A DNA stretch of 34,939 bases. Origin: Bacteroidota bacterium. GTDB taxonomy: Bacteria > Bacteroidota > Bacteroidia > Flavobacteriales > Flavobacteriaceae. Below, in pieces: positions 28,992 to 34,939 of the stretch (position 1 is the stretch's first letter; each line of letters begins with the position of its first letter). The notes beneath the pieces are model-generated. The model saw only the letters and a list, made by a program, of their open reading frames with translations, made no database searches and was not told the origin of the DNA. The stretch lies in assembly GCA_024280815.1 (NCBI GenBank), contig JAJRPL010000044.1:1-34939 (forward strand), in the 5' to 3' direction. Both the position numbers and the translations under genes were made by a program.

Positions 28992-31631
28992 ATGAAAACA
29001 ACAAAACTACTTTTTATGTTATTTGTAATGATTTCATTACAAATAACCAGTCAAGAAAAAAACGCACCCTTAATTGATAGAGATATCTTTTTTGGTAATC
29101 CTGAAATAGCTTCAGGACAATTAAGCCCAGATGGACAATGGATTTCTTTCCAAAAAGAATACAACGGTATTCTAAATGTTTGGGTTAAAAAATTTGATGA
29201 ACCTTTTGAAAAAGCAAAACCTTTAACCAATAATGAAAGACCTCTTGGTGGATATTTTTGGACACATGATAGTAAATATATCCTTTTTGTAAAGGATAAT
29301 AAAGGTGATGAAAACTATAATATTTATGCAGTAAACCCGAAAGATGAGGCGGTAAAAGAAACTGGAGTTCCTGTTTCTAAAAATTTAAGCCCTATGAAAG
29401 ATGTGAGGGTTGTGATTTATCAGGTGAGTAAAAAAGACCCTAATATTATGATGGTTGGCATAAATGATAGAGACAAAGCATGGCACGATTTATACAAACT
29501 AAACATTGCAACCGGAAAATTAGATTTATTATTTGAAAATAAGAATAGAATAACGGGATGGGATTTTGATTGGGATGAAAAACCACGTTTGGCATACCGT
29601 ACTAATGAACAAGGATTCTCAGAAATCTTACGTATTGATGGAGATAATAAATTTACAAAAATATACGAAACTAACTTACAAGAAAGTGCATATATAGCTG
29701 GATGGAATAAAGACAATACCAACACCTATTTAGTCTCAAATAAAGGAGATGTAAATTTTTCTACGCTATATTCTTTTGATCCACAAACAGAAAAGGTTGA
29801 AAAAATTGAAAGCGATCCAAAAAATAAAGTAGATTTTGGAGGTCTATTTATTGATGATAATACCAGAGAAATTCTGTACACTTCGTACACATACGATAAG
29901 AGAGAACGTCTTTGGAAAAATAAAGAGTGGAACAAAATGTTTAAACATCTTCAAAACAAATTTAAAGGCAAAGAAATAGGTTTTGTAAGTTTCACTAAAG
30001 ATTATAACAAAATGTTGATTTCTGTTAGTGGAGATAAATATGCCTCTGAAACCTACCTTTATGATAGAGATACAAAAAAAATAACTCATCAATATACCCC
30101 TAGACCTCGTCTAAAAGAAGTAGAAAAATATTTGGCTACCATGGAACCTATTTCGTTTAAAAGTAGCGATGGTTTAGAAATTCCAGGCTATTTAACCATT
30201 CCTTTTGGTGCCAAAAAAGAAAATTTACCATTGGTGGTTTTAGTCCATGGAGGTCCAAAAGGCCCAAGAGATTATTGGGGTTATAACTCTTATGCACAAA
30301 TGTTAGCCAATAGAGGGTATGCAGTTTTGCAACCTAATTTTAGAGCTAGTGGTGGTTATGGTAAATCATTTTTAAATGCAGGAGATAGAGAGTGGGGTAA
30401 AAAAATGCAAGATGATGTTACTTGGGGAGTTAAACATTTAGTTGCCGAAGGTATTGTCGATAAAGACCGTGTTGCTATTATGGGTGGTAGTTATGGTGGC
30501 TATGCAACACTAGCAGGTTTAGCCTTTACGCCAGAAGTATATACTTGTGGTGTTGATATTGTAGGGCCTAGTAACTTATTTACGCTTTTAGAATCTATCC
30601 CTGCGTATTGGGAAGCCTTTAGAAAAAGTTTATATGAAATGACTGGAGACCCAGAAACTGAAGAAGGTAAAAAATTAATTAGAGAAGCGAGTCCGTTATT
30701 TAGTGCACATAAAATAACGAAACCTTTATTGATTATTCAAGGGGCAAATGACCCAAGAGTAAAACAAGCGGAAAGCGATCAAATAGTTGTTTCTATGCGT
30801 GATTCTGGTAAAGAAGTTGAGTATTTATTGGCTGATGATGAAGGTCACGGATTCAGAAAACCAAACAATAGAATGGCAATGTGGGTAACTACTGAGAAAT
30901 TTTTAGCAAAACATTTAGGTGGTCGTTATCAAGAAACCATGTCTGAAGAGGTGGCTAAACGATTAAAAGAAATCACACAAGATGTTTCTAAAGTAGTTTA
31001 TAAAAAAGCAGAAACGGTTGAAGTACCATCAGCTTTACCAGTATTGAATAATGATTTAAAAGAAGGAACTCACCAATATGATATTACAATAGCTGTACAA
31101 GGGCAAAATATACCTATGCAAGCCACGCGTACTATTAAAAAAGAAGGAAAACAATTGGTTATTACTGACGCTTCTATTTCTGCAATGGGTAATAATGAAG
31201 AGATTATTTATTTAGAAAATATGGTTGCTGTAAAAAGGATTATTAAGCAAGGTGGACAAACCATAGAAGTTAATTACGCTCCAGAAAAAGTTTCTGTAAC
31301 CATGATGGGTAAAACAAAAGATTTTCCTGTAGATGGTGCATTACTTACTAGTGGAGCTGGTTATGATATGTTAATTGCTAGATTTCCTTTAGCTGAAGGA
31401 TATAAAACATCTTTTTACAATTTAGATGTGATGACTCAAAAGTTAAAAACTATGAAATTAGAAGTTGTAGGTAAAGAAGAAGGGAAATGGAAAGTGAAAA
31501 TAGTGAATGCTGAAAATGAAAAAGAAGAAACAATTTTAATGATAGATCCTGTTATAAAACTAGCAACCTATCTTGAACAAGTTGTGCCTGCAATGGGTAA
31601 TGCAAAAATCACTTCAACTTTAAAGAATTAA
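28992..31631 (+). CDS. S9 family (prolyl oligopeptidase-type) peptidase with extra C-terminal domain
   Basis: Signal peptide; beta-propeller-like N-term; [65 protein letters not shown]; about 200 aa beyond the hydrolase domain. Confidence 0.92.
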   Translation: MKTTKLLFMLFVMISLQITSQEKNAPLIDRDIFFGNPEIASGQLSPDGQWISFQKEYNGILNVWVKKFDEPFEKAKPLTNNERPLGGYFWTHDSKYILFVKDNKGDENYNIYAVNPKDEAVKETGVPVSKNLSPMKDVRVVIYQVSKKDPNIMMVGINDRDKAWHDLYKLNIATGKLDLLFENKNRITGWDFDWDEKPRLAYRTNEQGFSEILRIDGDNKFTKIYETNLQESAYIAGWNKDNTNTYLVSNKGDVNFSTLYSFDPQTEKVEKIESDPKNKVDFGGLFIDDNTREILYTSYTYDKRERLWKNKEWNKMFKHLQNKFKGKEIGFVSFTKDYNKMLISVSGDKYASETYLYDRDTKKITHQYTPRPRLKEVEKYLATMEPISFKSSDGLEIPGYLTIPFGAKKENLPLVVLVHGGPKGPRDYWGYNSYAQMLANRGYAVLQPNFRASGGYGKSFLNAGDREWGKKMQDDVTWGVKHLVAEGIVDKDRVAIMGGSYGGYATLAGLAFTPEVYTCGVDIVGPSNLFTLLESIPAYWEAFRKSLYEMTGDPETEEGKKLIREASPLFSAHKITKPLLIIQGANDPRVKQAESDQIVVSMRDSGKEVEYLLADDEGHGFRKPNNRMAMWVTTEKFLAKHLGGRYQETMSEEVAKRLKEITQDVSKVVYKKAETVEVPSALPVLNNDLKEGTHQYDITIAVQGQNIPMQATRTIKKEGKQLVITDASISAMGNNEEIIYLENMVAVKRIIKQGGQTIEVNYAPEKVSVTMMGKTKDFPVDGALLTSGAGYDMLIARFPLAEGYKTSFYNLDVMTQKLKTMKLEVVGKEEGKWKVKIVNAENEKEETILMIDPVIKLATYLEQVVPAMGNAKITSTLKN

Positions 31632-31658
31632 TTTAAAAATTATTCAATTATAGTTAAC

Positions 31659-31686
31659 AAAGGGGTGGCATTAAGCCATCCTTTTG
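31659..31686 (+). terminator. Intrinsic terminator downstream of S9 peptidase
   Basis: AAAGGGGTGGC attaa GCCATCCTTTTG. Confidence 0.8.
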
Positions 31687-31738
31687 TAATTCTACTAATA
31701 AAGTTATTTGAGAATCTACTGCTACTGAGAACTGCTGA

Positions 31739-32404
31739 CTAGACCTCTCCATTCCATTCATTATAAAACTGTTGTAAATAAGTTTCCATAAATTGATGCC
31801 TGTCTGTGGCAATTTGCCGCCCTGTTTTGGTATTCATTTTATCTTTTAAAAGGAGCAATTTTTCATAAAAATGATTGATTGTTGGTGCGGTAGATTTTTT
31901 ATACTCTTCTTTAGTCATGTTTAAATTTGGTGGAATGTCTGGATTGTAGATTTCTCTATTTTTAAATCCACCATAATTAAAACAGCGTGCAATACCAATG
32001 GCACCAATAGCATCCAAACGATCTGCATCTTGTACCACATCTAACTCTTTTGAAGAAAATGTACGTTTTACATTTCCTCCCTTAAAAGAAATATTCTTAA
32101 TAATTTGCACCACATGTTCAATGATGGCAGAATCTACATTTTGCGAAAGTAAAAATTCAGTTGCTTTTTTGGGTCCGATAGTTTCATCACCTCCCGATGC
32201 ATCGGGATGAAATTTAGAGTCTGCAATATCATGTAATAATGCTCCTAGAGTAACTACAAAATCATCTACTTTTTCTCCTTTAGAAATTAATTTAGCATTA
32301 GTAAACACTCTTTGGATGTGAAACCAATCATGACCACCTTCAGCACCTTGAAGGGTTTCTTTTACAAAAAGAATAGTTTTTTCAATAATGAGTTTTTTAT
32401 GCAT
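31739..32404 (-). CDS. HD domain phosphohydrolase
   Basis: GGHDWFHIQRVFTNA; LLHDIADSKFH; VVQDADRLDAIGAIGIARCF. Confidence 0.88.
   Translation of the reverse strand: MHKKLIIEKTILFVKETLQGAEGGHDWFHIQRVFTNAKLISKGEKVDDFVVTLGALLHDIADSKFHPDASGGDETIGPKKATEFLLSQNVDSAIIEHVVQIIKNISFKGGNVKRTFSSKELDVVQDADRLDAIGAIGIARCFNYGGFKNREIYNPDIPPNLNMTKEEYKKSTAPTINHFYEKLLLLKDKMNTKTGRQIATDRHQFMETYLQQFYNEWNGEV
32192..32207. repeat. Perfect 16-bp palindrome inside HD-domain gene
   Basis: TCCCGATGCATCGGGA, coding for part of SKFHPDASGGDETIG. Confidence 0.75.
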
Positions 32405-32417
32405 AGTGCAAAATAAT

Positions 32418-32443
32418 AAATCCCCAGTTTTTCTGAGGATTTT
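32418..32443 (-). terminator. Intrinsic terminator downstream of desaturase
   Basis: AAATCCCCAG tttttt CTGAGGATTTT, one bulge. Confidence 0.65.
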
Positions 32444-32467
32444 ATATGATTTATTATATTCAAATAA

Positions 32468-33454
32468 TTAACGAGTGGCAGCTTCAACCCATTTAAATTG
32501 ATAAGAATCTTCGGGTATTTTCATTCGGTCAGCGAGTCTTAACATTCTTGAAGGTAAACTCATTAAATAATCTCTAGCTTTTTCAGCTTCATCAGTCAGG
32601 TCAGTAATCTTGTCTATTTCCCAACGTTTTATGAGTTTATCCATAATTTCAACATAGTCAAATGAAGTGTATACACCAATACGTTGTGCTGTATTTGAAA
32701 ATTCTTCAAAAGCAGTACCAATTTTATTTCCAGACTCTCTAATGAATAAAGCAGGCATCAAAATTTTTTGTTTCATCATGTATTGAAAAGATAGCATCAT
32801 CTGGCTCGGATCAACCTTGAAAATACGTTCTACGAATTCTGAATAAGCATTGTGATGTCTCATTTCGTCACCAGCAATAATTTTACACATTTTAGCCAAT
32901 TGTTTATTGCCTTTTTCTCTAGCAATTTTAGCAACTCTGTTGTGCGAAATATAAGTAGCTAATTCTTGAAAACTGGTATATACAAAATTTTTATAAGGGT
33001 CTCTACCTGTGCCAATATCAAAACCATCAGCAATTAAATGTTGCGTAGTTTTTTCAATTTCTTTCATGTTCACCCTACCAGAAAGGTATAAATATTTATT
33101 TAATACATCACCATGTCTATTCTCTTCTGCTGTCCATTGTCTAATCCATTTTCCCCAAGGATTTCTTCCTACTTGATCTATTCCTTCAACATCCATCAAC
33201 CATGATTCGTAGGTAGGTAAAGCTTCTTCAGTAATCATATCACCTACTAAAACTACCCAAAAATCATAAGGTAATTCTTTTGCCAATTCACGAATTTCTG
33301 TGACTTCATCAAAAAAGTGATCACCTTCAGAATTAGGTAAAAAATCAGAAGGTTGCCATATTTTATCTACAGGAATAAGATACTTCTCTATAAGAGTATC
33401 AATATCTTTTTCTAGAAATTGCATGACTTCTAGTCTTATATTTTTTAATGACAT
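32468..33454 (-). CDS. Acyl-ACP desaturase
   Basis: WTAEENRHGDVLNKYLYLSGRV and AGDEMRHHNAYSEFVERIF diiron motifs; FQELATYISHNRVAKIA. Confidence 0.92.
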   Translation of the reverse strand: MSLKNIRLEVMQFLEKDIDTLIEKYLIPVDKIWQPSDFLPNSEGDHFFDEVTEIRELAKELPYDFWVVLVGDMITEEALPTYESWLMDVEGIDQVGRNPWGKWIRQWTAEENRHGDVLNKYLYLSGRVNMKEIEKTTQHLIADGFDIGTGRDPYKNFVYTSFQELATYISHNRVAKIAREKGNKQLAKMCKIIAGDEMRHHNAYSEFVERIFKVDPSQMMLSFQYMMKQKILMPALFIRESGNKIGTAFEEFSNTAQRIGVYTSFDYVEIMDKLIKRWEIDKITDLTDEAEKARDYLMSLPSRMLRLADRMKIPEDSYQFKWVEAATR

Positions 33455-33463
33455 ATATTTTTT

Positions 33464-34201
33464 TTAAGTATGAACACCATTTTTAATGGTAGTTTCTATG
33501 TTTTTAATTAGCGTTTCTTTGTCAGTAAAAGTAGCATTTTTTATGGGTTTATGCACATTAAATGTAATATGAGCCCCTAAACCCATAGGAAATTTTCCGT
33601 AACGAACTGTTTTCCAGGAGTTATTGATAGAAATAGGTACAACAATTGCTGTAGGTATTTCTTTAAACAATATTAATAAGCCTCTTTTTTGAAATGCTTT
33701 TGGTACTCCGTCTTTACTACGTGTACCTTCAGGGAAAATCACAGCAGTTCCTTTAGTCCTTTCTATACGTCTAGAAAAATCTAATAAAGCTTTGATTGAT
33801 TGCCTAGGATTTTTTCTGTCAATCAATACGCCTCCGCCATGACGTAAATTATAAGAAACGCTAGGAATGCCTTTACCCAATTCAATTTTACTAATAAATT
33901 TGGGAGACAGTTTACTCATATACCACATAATTGGTGGTATATCAGCAATACTTTGATGGTTAGCAACAATAATTATGGGTTGGTTATTATCTATTTGATA
34001 AGGATTGTTAAAGGTAAAACGCGTACCTAAAATGTTATAGCATCGCAATAAAAAGAACTGCAATATGTTGACACTTTTTTGAAGTGCTTTCTTTCCAAAA
34101 AGACGATCACTTATCCAGAATATAGGATGAAAAATCACCAATGTTAACAGAAAGCATAAATTAAAAATTATAGATATTGGATAAGCTATTAATTTTTTCA
34201 T
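33464..34201 (-). CDS. Lysophospholipid/1-acyl-glycerol-3-phosphate acyltransferase family protein
   Basis: IIVANHQSIADIPPIMWYMSKLSPKFISKIELGKGIP; VIFPEGTRSKDGVPKAFQKRGL. Confidence 0.92.
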   Translation of the reverse strand: MKKLIAYPISIIFNLCFLLTLVIFHPIFWISDRLFGKKALQKSVNILQFFLLRCYNILGTRFTFNNPYQIDNNQPIIIVANHQSIADIPPIMWYMSKLSPKFISKIELGKGIPSVSYNLRHGGGVLIDRKNPRQSIKALLDFSRRIERTKGTAVIFPEGTRSKDGVPKAFQKRGLLILFKEIPTAIVVPISINNSWKTVRYGKFPMGLGAHITFNVHKPIKNATFTDKETLIKNIETTIKNGVHT

Positions 34202-34214
34202 TTTTTAAAAAAGT

Positions 34215-34277
34215 CCTCCCCTTAGGGGAGTCTCGAATCTTCGGAATAAAGGTTAAGATCCCGCTCTTCAGCGGGAT
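34215..34277. repeat. Two adjacent palindromic elements between acyltransferase and bacilliredoxin genes
   Basis: CCTCCCC TTA GGGGAG (34215-34230) and ATCCCGCT CTTC AGCGGGAT (34258-34277, 8-bp stem/4-nt loop). Confidence 0.75.
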
Positions 34278-34335
34278 TAGTTCAGCTAAAACTTTAAATT
34301 AAATTCCTTCTTCATCTTTTTAAAGTTGAGTTTCT

Positions 34336-34746
34336 CTAACAAAATTCTTCGTAAGCCGCAGCTAAGTTGCTTGCAATCATTTCAGCAGACCTACCTTCAA
34401 TATGATGACGCTCAAGCATGTGTACCAATTCGCCATCCTTAAATAAAGCTACCGCCGGAGATGAAGGAGGAAAAGGAATCATATGTTCTCTTGCCTTTGC
34501 AACAGCATCAACATCAACTCCTGCAAAAACAGTGGTGATATGTGTTGGTGTTTTATCAAATTGTAATGAAGCGATAGTGCCTGGTCTTGCTGTACCTGCT
34601 GCACATCCACAAACGGAATTCACCATAACTAAGGTAGTACCACCTTCATTTAAAATATTATCAACATCACTAGCTGTATGTAATTCTTTAAAACCAGCGT
34701 TTACTAATTCTTGACGCATTGGTTTTACTATTTCTTCTGGATACAT
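34336..34746 (-). CDS. BrxA/BrxB family bacilliredoxin
   Basis: MVNSVCGCAAGTARPG; IPFPPSSPAVALFKDGELVHMLERHHIEGRSA. Confidence 0.93.
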   Translation of the reverse strand: MYPEEIVKPMRQELVNAGFKELHTASDVDNILNEGGTTLVMVNSVCGCAAGTARPGTIASLQFDKTPTHITTVFAGVDVDAVAKAREHMIPFPPSSPAVALFKDGELVHMLERHHIEGRSAEMIASNLAAAYEEFC

Positions 34747-34828
34747 ATTTTTATAATTTTTTAAAATAAATTCTGCTACAAAGATACATATAATTATATT
34801 TGAATTTTATTAGAAAATAAAACGATTT

Positions 34829-34939
34829 ATGTCAAGTTTCGCAAAGTTTATTGGTGCAAGTTTAGGATGGTCTTTAGGTGGGCCAATTGGTGGAATTTTA
34901 GGTTTTGCTTTAGGAAGTTTAATTGATGGTTTTTCTGGA
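34829..34939 (+). CDS. 5' end of a TerB/DnaJ-like protein (truncated by window)
   Basis: MSSFAKFIGASLGWSLGGPIGGILGFALGSLIDGFSG, glycine-rich N-terminus seen in such proteins; open to window end. Confidence 0.5.
   Translation, partial: MSSFAKFIGASLGWSLGGPIGGILGFALGSLIDGFSG

Overview
Flavobacteriia-like (Bacteroidota) chromosomal segment: AT-rich, TAnnTTTG-type -7 promoter elements, a T9SS sorting-domain protein, no rRNA/tRNA/CRISPR seen. Contents: partial fhs; an M28 peptidase interrupted by an in-frame TAA; M61 peptidase; DUF4412-like protein; mdh; gyrB; a tandem array of four small secreted proteins (two PepSY-like, two acidic Glu/Ala/Thr/Val-rich) next to an OmpR-type two-component system and a DUF2807-type protein; a disrupted asnB; a polytopic membrane protein; two exported proteins; a complete trp operon (trpL leader/attenuator, trpE with an apparent frameshift, trpG, D, C, F, B, A); trmL, an NtrY-like kinase, enoyl-CoA hydratase, TraB/GumN protein, S9 peptidase, HD hydrolase, acyl-ACP desaturase, acyltransferase, bacilliredoxin and the start of a TerB/DnaJ-like gene. 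Most interesting: (1) all four small secreted genes carry an 11-bp tandem direct repeat (AGAGAATCTAA on + strand) exactly 3 bp from a -7-like element, a candidate operator for the adjacent response regulator; (2) a GIY-YIG nuclease gene between trpB and trpA is bounded by inverted hairpins of conserved architecture (GTC + 8-bp stem + 4-nt loop + CTC) whose stems differ by compensatory changes, suggesting a compact palindrome-bounded mobile element; (3) a related GTC...CTC palindrome lies in-frame inside trpF; (4) every junction of the trp structural genes up to trpA holds a palindromic element, some abutting start codons or supplying a stop codon; (5) a trp leader peptide with three consecutive Trp codons and a terminator precedes trpE. 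Two apparent frameshifts both fall in A6 runs, so assembly error must be excluded.
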